From Echinicola strongylocentroti (GTDB lineage Bacteria > Bacteroidota > Bacteroidia > Cytophagales > Cyclobacteriaceae), in the NCBI RefSeq assembly GCF_003260975.1, contig NZ_CP030041.1, positions 4,405,501 to 4,469,500 of the forward strand: 64,000 nt of DNA, read 5' to 3'. Positions 57,230 to 64,000 of the stretch are shown piece after piece. The notes under the pieces are model-generated. The model saw nothing but the letters and a program-made list of their open reading frames with translations. It was not told the origin of the DNA and ran no database searches. Both the position numbers and the translations under genes were made by a program. How positions within the stretch are numbered: position 1 is the stretch's first letter; each line of letters opens with the position of its first letter.

Positions 57230-58522
57230 ATGAAAAGAACTTTATTCGCTGTAGCCTTTTGGATGGCAACGGCAAGCGCATTTAGTCAGACTCCTACACT
57301 TCAGTCCTCCCCAAGACTGACCGAAGCTGATCCCAGTAGTGTTGGAATGTCGGCTGAGAGGTTAGACAAGATCTCCAAAATGTTGGAAGGAGAGGTGGAT
57401 GCAGGGAATATACCCGGAGCAGTGGCTTTAGTGGCCAAAGATGGTAAAATTGTACTGCATGAAGCTTTTGGTATGGCCAATAATGCTACGGGTAAGGCCA
57501 TGCAGAAAAATACGATTTTCAGAATTGCTTCCCAGACCAAAGCCATTACTTCCACGGCAGTTATGATGCTTTGGGAGGAAGGTAGGTTCAGACTGGATGA
57601 TCCCATTTCCAAGTATATTCCAGCATTTAAAAATCCTCAAATCTTGAGTGGTTTTAATTACGCAGATACCAGCTATACTACTGTGCCGGCAAAATCGGAA
57701 ATTACCATCCGTCATTTACTCACACATACCTCTGGCTTGGGGTACGGAGTGATCGATAAAGATGAACGGGTGAAAATGATATACCAAAAAGCAGGGGTGA
57801 CAGATCTGTTTACCACTAAGTCCATCACTATCGGTGAAAGTGTAAGGAAGCTGGCTAAGCTTCCGTTACACTTTAATCCGGGAGAGCAATATTCCTATAG
57901 TGAGGGCTTGGATGTGCTGGGGTACTTAGTGGAGGTGATCTCTGGACAGTCCTTCGACGAATACCTGAAAGATCATATTTTTGCCCCATTGGGAATGGAG
58001 GATACGTGGTTTTATCTTCCCGATAGTAAAGCAGATAGACTGGTGACCGTGCAGCAAAAAGTGGATGGGGAATGGCAACAATTTCCAGTGACATTTTATG
58101 ATACCGATTATCCCAAAAAAGGAGCAAGGACTTTCTTTTCAGGGGGAGCGGGGCTAAGTAGTACTGCCGAGGACTACGCCACCTTCCTCCAGATGTACCT
58201 CAATGGCGGGGAGTTAAACGGAGTAAGACTTCTGAGCCGCACTACTGTAAGAAGTATTATGGGCAACCAGACAGGAGAGCTCTTTGGTGGAGAAAATCAG
58301 TATTATGGTTTGGCTTTTGGGGTGGTGACTGCTGAGGGAGAAGCGCATGGAGGAATGGGGAGTGAAGGTACCTTCGACTGGGGAGGTTATTTCAACACGC
58401 AGTATTTTGCAGATCCCAAGGAGCAGGTAATCGGTATTCTTATGAAACAAACACAGGGTCCGGTAGATGATCAGACCGCATGGAAGTTTCGGCAGATGGT
58501 AGGTGCGGCAATAGATGATTGA
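57230..58522 (+). CDS. Serine hydrolase, beta-lactamase class C-like (CubicO family)
   Basis: 430 residues. Signal peptide (MKRTLFAVAFWMATASAFSQ). The catalytic Ser-x-x-Lys tetrad is ASQTKAIT at about 97; the second tyrosine motif is YSYSEG at about 220; and HGGMGSEGTFDWGG carries a possible KTG-box equivalent near 385. The family covers esterases, DD-peptidases and lactamases; the substrate is unknown. It is exported, so it acts in the periplasm or outside. It interrupts the men genes and ends at its own terminator. Confidence 0.85.
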   Translation: MKRTLFAVAFWMATASAFSQTPTLQSSPRLTEADPSSVGMSAERLDKISKMLEGEVDAGNIPGAVALVAKDGKIVLHEAFGMANNATGKAMQKNTIFRIASQTKAITSTAVMMLWEEGRFRLDDPISKYIPAFKNPQILSGFNYADTSYTTVPAKSEITIRHLLTHTSGLGYGVIDKDERVKMIYQKAGVTDLFTTKSITIGESVRKLAKLPLHFNPGEQYSYSEGLDVLGYLVEVISGQSFDEYLKDHIFAPLGMEDTWFYLPDSKADRLVTVQQKVDGEWQQFPVTFYDTDYPKKGARTFFSGGAGLSSTAEDYATFLQMYLNGGELNGVRLLSRTTVRSIMGNQTGELFGGENQYYGLAFGVVTAEGEAHGGMGSEGTFDWGGYFNTQYFADPKEQVIGILMKQTQGPVDDQTAWKFRQMVGAAIDD

Positions 58523-58544
58523 TGATCAATGAAATGTAATGATG

Positions 58545-58578
58545 AAAGCCACCTTGATGACGAGGTGGCTTTTTTTGT
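58545..58578 (+). terminator. Intrinsic terminator of the serine hydrolase gene
   Basis: AAAGCCACCT / AGGTGGCTTT with an 8-nt loop (58545-58572) and a T run. Confidence 0.85.
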
Positions 58579-58608
58579 GATGTGACTGATTTTTTAGTAC
58601 ATTTCTAT

Positions 58609-59223
58609 ATGGATACCTCTGAAAAAGATCGCAATAAAGTCGCGGAGCCTGACGTCGAGTACGGTCATTATTCCTATGCAGACTACCTGACGTGGCAGAT
58701 GGATGAGATGGTGGAGCTGATCAAGGGCAAGGTGTTCAAGAAAGCCGCAGCAGCTCCTCGCCGGATTCACCAGAAGGTCTCAAATGAGTTGGCATATTTA
58801 CTGACGGACTATTTGAAAGAGCAGCATTGTGAGGTGTATTCGGCACCCTTTGATGTACGGCTTCCTCAGCAGTCCAAGGCGGATAAGGATATTACCACGG
58901 TTGTCCAGCCAGACTTGTGTGTGATCTGTGATCGGGCAAAACTGGATGATCGAGGATGTATCGGAGCGCCTGACTTGGTAGTGGAGATCCTTTCCCCAGG
59001 CAATAACCGTTTGGAGCTCCAAAACAAGTACGAGCTGTACCAGGAAAGTGGAGTGAAAGAATACTGGATCATTCATCCTGATGAACAGACGCTGTTGGTT
59101 TACACATTGGTAAATGGAAAGTATGTTCCTTCACAATTGATGACCAGTGGAGATATGGTACGGTCTAAAGCCGTTGAAGGATTTGAGCTGGATTTGGAGG
59201 ATTTCTTTTCCAGAATGAAATAG
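58609..59223 (+). CDS. Uma2-family (DUF820) nuclease-fold protein, copy 1
   Basis: 204 residues from the ATG at 58609 (a GTG at 58582 is also open). It carries the PD-(D/E)xK-like core: EPDVEYGHYSYADYLTW, VQPDLCVICDRAKLDDRG, APDLVVEILSPGNNRLELQ and KYELYQESGVKEYWIIHP. The family is abundant in some bacteria and is predicted to be an endonuclease, but its role is unproven. It is nearly identical to the following gene except between residues 59-76 (SNELAYLLTDYLKEQHCE). The two lie eight bases apart and should be co-transcribed. Confidence 0.85.
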   Translation: MDTSEKDRNKVAEPDVEYGHYSYADYLTWQMDEMVELIKGKVFKKAAAAPRRIHQKVSNELAYLLTDYLKEQHCEVYSAPFDVRLPQQSKADKDITTVVQPDLCVICDRAKLDDRGCIGAPDLVVEILSPGNNRLELQNKYELYQESGVKEYWIIHPDEQTLLVYTLVNGKYVPSQLMTSGDMVRSKAVEGFELDLEDFFSRMK

Positions 59224-59230
59224 CCAAAAG

Positions 59231-59857
59231 ATGACAAAGGATTTAAAAACACCAGAAACAGATAAGAACAAAGTTGCGGAGCCTGACGTCGAGTACGGTC
59301 ATTATTCCTATGCAGACTACCTGACGTGGCAGATGGATGAGATGGTGGAGCTGATCAAGGGCAAGGTGTTCAAGAAAGCCGCCGCAGCCCCTCGCCGGAT
59401 TCACCAAAAAGTCGCAGTGGAGTTGACAAAGCGATGGGCGGTGTTTTTGGAAGGGAAGGTTTGTGAGGTGTATTCAGCGCCATTTGATGTACGGCTTCCT
59501 CAGCAGTCCAAGGCGGATAAGGATATTACCACGGTTGTCCAGCCAGACTTGTGTGTGATCTGTGATCGGGCGAAACTGGATGATCGAGGATGTATCGGAG
59601 CACCTGATTTGGTAATGGAGATCCTTTCCCCAGGCAATAACCGTTTGGAGCTCCAAAACAAGTACGAGCTGTACCAGGAAAGTGGCGTGAAAGAATATTG
59701 GATCATTCATCCTGATGAACAGACGCTATTGGTTTACACATTGGTAAAAGGAAAGTATGTCCCATCACAATTGATGACCAGTGGAGATATGGTACGGTCT
59801 AAAGCCGTTGAAGGATTTGAGCTGGATTTGGAGGATTTCTTTTCCAAGATTAAATAG
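59231..59857 (+). CDS. Uma2-family (DUF820) nuclease-fold protein, copy 2
   Basis: 208 residues, a tandem duplicate of the preceding gene. Outside the short N-terminus (MTKDLKTPETDKNK) and a segment reading AVELTKRWAVFLEGKVCE, it is almost identical to copy 1, including at silent codon positions. The putative active-site motifs (QPDLCVICDRAK, APDLVMEILSPGNN, KEYWIIHP) are intact, so both copies may function. One recent duplication with local conversion or replacement of the middle patch explains the pattern. Confidence 0.85.
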   Translation: MTKDLKTPETDKNKVAEPDVEYGHYSYADYLTWQMDEMVELIKGKVFKKAAAAPRRIHQKVAVELTKRWAVFLEGKVCEVYSAPFDVRLPQQSKADKDITTVVQPDLCVICDRAKLDDRGCIGAPDLVMEILSPGNNRLELQNKYELYQESGVKEYWIIHPDEQTLLVYTLVKGKYVPSQLMTSGDMVRSKAVEGFELDLEDFFSKIK

Positions 59858-59864
59858 TTGACTT

Positions 59865-61547
59865 TTATATATCCATAAACTCTTTCAGGGCGGCCTTTAC
59901 TCTGCTGAGAATGGCGGTATTTTTGGCGCTATCGGAAAATACCTCAATGATTTTAGGTCTGATCGAGGGGGAGTAAAAAACCGTAAGTCCATCGTTCAGC
60001 TCGTTTTCAGTTTTGACTGGCGTATAGTCAAAGTCAAAATCCTTGGCCAGGTTTTCGGCATTTAGCTGTTGTTTGGTTTCAAAAAACTCTTCCAGCTCGG
60101 GTTGCTGGCTAGGGCCATTGATGATGCGGAATATGCCGCCAGCATGATTGTTGAGCAGGATGATTCTGAGGTTGTTCACCGTATAGTTATGCCAAAATGC
60201 ATTCCTGTCATAAAAAAAAGCCATGTCTCCTGTGATCAAGGTGACATATTCTTTGGTGGTCAACGCACAGCCAACGGCGGTCGAGTTGGATCCATCTATT
60301 CCGCTAGTTCCCCTGTTACAGATGATTTCTTGTGGTCTTGCTCCCAAGAAGTTTACGTAGCGAACGGCCATGCTGTTGGCTAGGTGGAGTTTTGACTGTT
60401 GAGGGAGCTGTTGAAGTACGTGGTAAATTGCTTTCCATTCACCAAAATCAGCCTTCTCTAGCCCTTGTTGGAGGGCTGTTTTTATTTTTTTATCGCTTTC
60501 ATGCCAGCGATTATAAAAATCAAGGTCGCTGGAGATATTTGACTGAATAAGCAATTCCAAAAAGGCTGTAGGAGAAGTGTGAATGATCTTGTTTAGCCCT
60601 TGGTAAGTGTCAGGGGAATATCCCGCAGGCTGTATGTGCCAATGATCGGCTCCCGAACTTCGTAAGAAGTTTTTTAGAGGTTTTGAGATAATTGACTTTC
60701 CAAAACTAATTACCAGATCAGGAGCAAGTAAAGCATGTTCTGATATTGGGAGCAATTGGTCATGAAAGGTGACGGTCTCCTCGGATTGCATATTGGAAAT
60801 GGTGTCACTGACCACGACCACCTTTTGTTTCTTGGCCAAGAGGTTGAGAAGAGCCAAGGTGTGTTCGTCTGGTGATTGTTGTCCAGGGACAATGAGGATT
60901 CTGTGAAACCGGCCAAGGTTATTGGCTAGTTGTGCAATGGATTCATTGCTAAGTATGGGGGCATTCCCCAATTTATCTATTATGGGAATGGGATGCGAAT
61001 AGTCAAATTGTTCCTGTTGTTCTGGATAAAAAGGTTCCCTTAATGGGATGTTGATGTGGACAGGGCCTTTTGGGTAGTCCGATGCCGTATTGATGGCCTC
61101 ATTGGTGATTCTATGCGCATGCCATACTTTGTCTTTGTGGGAGAAGTCGTCCGGAAAATCAAAATCATCCTTGACATGCCTGCCGTATATGTTTTTTTGA
61201 CGAATTGTCTGACCATCCCATTGGTCTATCCATTCTGGAGGCCTGTCAGCAGTGATGACGATGAGGGGGATTTGCTGGAAGTAAGCTTCAGCAATAGCTG
61301 GTGCATAATTGAGTGCTGCCGTACCGCTGGTACATACCAAAACCACAGGTTTTTTGAGTTGTTGGGCGATGCCAAGCGCTACAAAAGCGGCGGACCGCTC
61401 GTCTGAGATACTTCGGCAATGAATCTCAGGATGTCTGGCAAAGGCTATGGAGATCGGAGCACACCTCGATCCTGGGGAGAGAATGACATTTTTGATGCCT
61501 TTTCTGGCGCATATGGCCACTAGGTCAATTATTGGCTGGATAATCAA
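59865..61547 (-). CDS. menD: 2-Succinyl-5-enolpyruvyl-6-hydroxy-3-cyclohexene-1-carboxylate synthase
   Basis: 560 residues of the thiamine diphosphate family. IVLSPG-type start VILSPGSRCAPISIAFARHP, SDERSAAFVALGIAQ (catalytic Glu), CTSGTAALNYAPAIAEAYF, ADRPPEWIDQWDGQTIRQ, and a C-terminal half with the ThDP/metal region GDMAFFYDRNAFW and NNHAGGIF. It joins isochorismate and 2-oxoglutarate in menaquinone synthesis. The start codon is TTG at 61547, eight bases after the menF stop. Confidence 0.95.
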   Translation of the reverse strand: MIIQPIIDLVAICARKGIKNVILSPGSRCAPISIAFARHPEIHCRSISDERSAAFVALGIAQQLKKPVVLVCTSGTAALNYAPAIAEAYFQQIPLIVITADRPPEWIDQWDGQTIRQKNIYGRHVKDDFDFPDDFSHKDKVWHAHRITNEAINTASDYPKGPVHINIPLREPFYPEQQEQFDYSHPIPIIDKLGNAPILSNESIAQLANNLGRFHRILIVPGQQSPDEHTLALLNLLAKKQKVVVVSDTISNMQSEETVTFHDQLLPISEHALLAPDLVISFGKSIISKPLKNFLRSSGADHWHIQPAGYSPDTYQGLNKIIHTSPTAFLELLIQSNISSDLDFYNRWHESDKKIKTALQQGLEKADFGEWKAIYHVLQQLPQQSKLHLANSMAVRYVNFLGARPQEIICNRGTSGIDGSNSTAVGCALTTKEYVTLITGDMAFFYDRNAFWHNYTVNNLRIILLNNHAGGIFRIINGPSQQPELEEFFETKQQLNAENLAKDFDFDYTPVKTENELNDGLTVFYSPSIRPKIIEVFSDSAKNTAILSRVKAALKEFMDI

Positions 61548-61555
61548 GGCGCTGG

Positions 61556-62761
61556 TTATTGAATGAATTTTCCGATAATATCACATTTCAATGTTGTTTC
61601 TTCCCATTCTTTTTCGGGTATGGAGTCAGCTGTTACTCCGGCTCCGGCATAGAGAAGAACTTCTTCATTGATAAACTGGGCAGTCCGAAGGTTGACGTAG
61701 ATGGCTGTTTGGCCTTCTATATTGACAGGCCCTATAAATCCAGCAAAGAAACAACGGTCAAATTGTTCATGATCATAGATGAACTTCATGGATGCTTCCC
61801 GAGGGGTGCCGCAAACAGCAGAAGTAGGATGTAGAAGTTTCAGCATAGTAGACCCCAATTGTGGGAAATTGGCCGCTTCCATATCCACTCTAAAGTCGGA
61901 TCTGAGATGTAGTAAATTCCCCGCTTTTACAGTTCTTGGTCCATTTTCTTCATACTCCCTAAGCCTTATTTTTTTGAAATTGTTCACAATATAACGACTT
62001 ACCATTGCTTGCTCCTCAATTTCCTTTTGCTTCCAAGCAGCGTTTTTTACAGGGTCTTCACCTTCCGCTTTTTGGGTGCCGGCGAGGGCCATCGTTTGGA
62101 AATAATTGCCTTCCGTCTTGATGAGTATCTCGGGAGTGGCACCTAGCCATGTGCCGACATTGGGGATGTGGAAGAAATTGATAAATGCATCAGGATAGGC
62201 CTTGCAAAGGGACAAAAAGGTCTTTGCGACATCAAAGTCCTCGTTCAAATGGATCTTCTGGATGCGGGCAGGTACCACTTTTGAGAGGTGTCCTTCCGTT
62301 ATGGCCTCGATGCATTTTTGGACCGTCTCGATAAAACGTTCCTTGGAGGTAGAGGTGAAATCATCGCTGGATTTTTTTGGCTGGCATTTTCGAATTAACT
62401 GCCGTATTTGTCTTTTTATTGTTGAGGGCGAGAGGCCAATGCGCTCGTATGACTGTCCATCCTCTTGGGTGATGGACTGGCCGATTTCAAATTTGACGTA
62501 TTCCGAAGCCTCTAGAAAATAAGCTTTTCCATCTTCTTGATCAGCAAATGGGTGCACAATAAATCCTTGGGGCAATGCGTCCAGCTCGAGATTAACTCGT
62601 TTTGTTTTGCCCGATTGGTCGAGGATTATTTCGGCACTGTTGGTTTTTGGTGTCCGCCATATGGCAATTTGGTGATCTCCAGTAAGTGCTTTGTATAACC
62701 ACTGATCCAGTGCTTCTTCTTGCGTGATGACAGGGGAGGTTGCGGTTGGTGTATTCATCAT
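61556..62761 (-). CDS. menF: Isochorismate synthase
   Basis: 401 residues of the chorismate-binding family, converting chorismate to isochorismate. Motifs: KVVPARIQKI, FFHIPNVGTWLGATPEILI, MALAGTQKAEGEDPV, and LHPTSAVCGTPREASMKFI with the catalytic region, ending EEVLLYAGAGVTADSIPEKEWEET. Two ATGs lie at the start (62761, 62758). It overlaps the end of the thioesterase gene by four bases (ATGA), showing translational coupling, and precedes menD by eight bases. Confidence 0.92.
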   Translation of the reverse strand: MMNTPTATSPVITQEEALDQWLYKALTGDHQIAIWRTPKTNSAEIILDQSGKTKRVNLELDALPQGFIVHPFADQEDGKAYFLEASEYVKFEIGQSITQEDGQSYERIGLSPSTIKRQIRQLIRKCQPKKSSDDFTSTSKERFIETVQKCIEAITEGHLSKVVPARIQKIHLNEDFDVAKTFLSLCKAYPDAFINFFHIPNVGTWLGATPEILIKTEGNYFQTMALAGTQKAEGEDPVKNAAWKQKEIEEQAMVSRYIVNNFKKIRLREYEENGPRTVKAGNLLHLRSDFRVDMEAANFPQLGSTMLKLLHPTSAVCGTPREASMKFIYDHEQFDRCFFAGFIGPVNIEGQTAIYVNLRTAQFINEEVLLYAGAGVTADSIPEKEWEETTLKCDIIGKFIQ

Positions 62762-63183
62762 GATTTTTTATCCAGAACAGCCATGGTTATTCTGCTGATG
62801 CAGGCTAATTCACCTTCTTCTGTTACTATTTTTATTTCCCAGACGTGTGTGTTTTTTCCGAGATGGATGGGTTTGGCACAGCCTTTTACCTGTCCACTCC
62901 GTACAGCTTTGATATGGTTGGCGTTGATGTCCAGGCCCACACAGTGATAATGGTCAGGATCTACACAGCAAGCGGCTCCTACACTTCCCAATGTCTCTGC
63001 CAACACAACACTCGCTCCTCCATGTAACAAACCAAACGGCTGTTTTGTTCTGTGATCTACAGGCATGGTCGCCTCCAAATAATCCTCACCGATTTTGGTA
63101 AAGCGAATACCTAGATGTTCCAACATATTGCCCTCAACAAATTGATTTAACATTTCTAGGTTGAGGTTTTTGGGAAATATCAT
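62758..63183 (-). CDS. Hotdog-fold thioesterase, probable 1,4-dihydroxy-2-naphthoyl-CoA hydrolase
   Basis: 141 residues of the PaaI/YbdB/MenI type: LEHLGIRFTKIGEDYLEATM, then the core PFGLLHGGASVVLAETLGS and GLDINANHIKAVRSG. The chemistry is acyl-CoA hydrolysis; from its first place in an operon with menF and menD, the natural substrate should be DHNA-CoA (MenI function). Substrate specificity cannot be read from sequence. Confidence 0.82.
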   Translation of the reverse strand: MIFPKNLNLEMLNQFVEGNMLEHLGIRFTKIGEDYLEATMPVDHRTKQPFGLLHGGASVVLAETLGSVGAACCVDPDHYHCVGLDINANHIKAVRSGQVKGCAKPIHLGKNTHVWEIKIVTEEGELACISRITMAVLDKKS

Positions 63184-63348
63184 GAAATTTGAAATAAAAA
63201 CGTTTTCTTTGAAATGAATTTATAACCTTTTTTGACTTTCGAGAAAATGTACGAAAAAGGATGCTTCTAAAGAAGTTACTTTACTTAGCAGTGACCCAAT
63301 TGACCAGTATAACTTTACTTAAGAAATCGATAACAAAAATACAGAATA

Positions 63349-63981
63349 TTGAGTACTAAAAAAATTTACTTGGTTCGCCATGGGCAAACAGACTATAATC
63401 TAAGAGGTGTCGTCCAAGGAAGCGGCATCAATGCTTCTATCAATGCGACTGGTCGGAAACAAGCGGAAGCTTTTTATGAGGCATATAGGCATATCAAATT
63501 TGATAGGATTTACTATACTGGGTTGAAGCGTACACGACAGTCTATCGAGCGGTTTTTGGATAATGGTACGCCTTATGAGTCATTACCTGATCTGAATGAG
63601 ATCAGTTGGGGCAAGTATGAAGGGGTGCCTATGACCAAGGATGAGCATTCGTATTATCAGGGAATGTTGGAAAAATGGTCTGATGGCGATCTTGATTTCT
63701 CCATAGAAGGCGGTGAGTCCCCTAATATGGTTTTTGCGCGCTTGAAAAGGGGACTTGAGTATATTTTGTCCCAAGAAGGAGAGACCATCTTGATCTGCAT
63801 GCACGGAAGGGCTATGCGTATAATGCTAAGTCTGATGCTGGACTATGATCTACGGTTTATGGATGTTTTTGATCACCATAACCTAGGATATTATGAGCTG
63901 ACTGTAAAAGAGGATGGAAAGTTTATATTAGATCGCTATAATCACGTGAAGCACTTAAAGATCAAAGGATTGATTGGGTAA
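63349..63981 (+). CDS. Histidine phosphatase family protein
   Basis: 210 residues. The catalytic motif YLVRHGQTDYN (His phospho-acceptor) is at the N-terminus and the second His lies in LICMHGRAMRI. Such proteins include phosphoglycerate mutase-like and alpha-ribazole phosphatases; the substrate is unknown. The frame starts at TTG 63349, six codons before the active-site motif; no ATG precedes it in frame nearby. It is divergent from the menF operon. Confidence 0.85.
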   Translation: MSTKKIYLVRHGQTDYNLRGVVQGSGINASINATGRKQAEAFYEAYRHIKFDRIYYTGLKRTRQSIERFLDNGTPYESLPDLNEISWGKYEGVPMTKDEHSYYQGMLEKWSDGDLDFSIEGGESPNMVFARLKRGLEYILSQEGETILICMHGRAMRIMLSLMLDYDLRFMDVFDHHNLGYYELTVKEDGKFILDRYNHVKHLKIKGLIG

Positions 63982-64000
63982 TCTTGCCTTTCTTTTTATC

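Noticed and set aside
58609..59857. Toxin-antitoxin pair
   Set aside because: Both genes encode the same Uma2 fold, so this is a duplication rather than a two-component module.
1..64000. CRISPR arrays, tRNA or rRNA genes
   Set aside because: No regularly spaced repeats and no tRNA- or rRNA-like sequence was recognised when reading the intergenic regions; short structured RNAs could still be missed by eye.

Overview
The window reads as chromosomal DNA of a Bacteroidota bacterium, probably of the Cytophagales/Cyclobacteriaceae (Echinicola-like) type. This is inferred from lineage-typical gene content: a type IX secretion C-terminal domain protein followed by a PorP/SprF-like protein, a PorV/PorQ-like protein, an IPExxxVDY-family protein, a DUF5687 permease, menaquinone genes, promoters of the TAnnTTTG type, and the near absence of Shine-Dalgarno sequences. 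No rRNA, tRNA, CRISPR array or intact transposase gene was found.

Layout. 1-12.7 kb (all minus strand) is a secondary-metabolite locus: a hybrid NRPS-PKS-aminotransferase megasynthase (A-T-KS-AT-ACP-AMT), a terminating NRPS module (C-A-T-TE), an Sfp-type phosphopantetheinyl transferase and a secreted class 3 lipase cut by the window edge. The domain order predicts a starter amino acid extended by one malonyl unit, beta-transaminated, joined to a second amino acid and released by the thioesterase. 13.2-17.7 kb holds a DUF5687/ABC exporter pair and a frameshifted oligopeptidase B. 19-29 kb (mostly minus) holds envelope proteins (HhH protein, PorV/PorQ-like, POTRA/Omp85-like), yidD, lgt, nadE and the rnc-fabF-acpP cluster. 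29.3-38.3 kb holds pyruvate kinase, an NFACT protein, an MBL hydrolase, two response regulators, miaA and pfkA. 38.6-42.7 kb is a T9SS adhesin plus PorP/SprF pair. 42.9-48.5 kb has sugar-nucleotide enzymes and a Wza/Wzc export pair. 48.5-64 kb has a frameshifted pabB, yceI, a gamma carbonic anhydrase, cydAB and menaquinone genes menE, menB, menD, menF and a thioesterase, interrupted by a serine hydrolase and a tandem pair of Uma2 genes; a histidine phosphatase ends the window.

Most notable signals. (a) Two copies (17897-18674 and 51538-52246) of a non-coding mobile-looking element with perfect 16-bp terminal inverted repeats and a direct repeat at its ends. They share a 171-nt core, 168/171 identical, that can fold into a branched RNA-like structure. 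(b) Three genes, all on the minus strand, broken by what looks like one missing G in a G run, which points either to an assembly artefact or to genuine decay. (c) A 38-nt motif (36/38 identical) shared by the regions upstream of the megasynthase and of the phosphopantetheinyl transferase. (d) A tandem Uma2 duplication with one sharply diverged internal patch. All functional calls come from reading motifs by eye; no database search was run.
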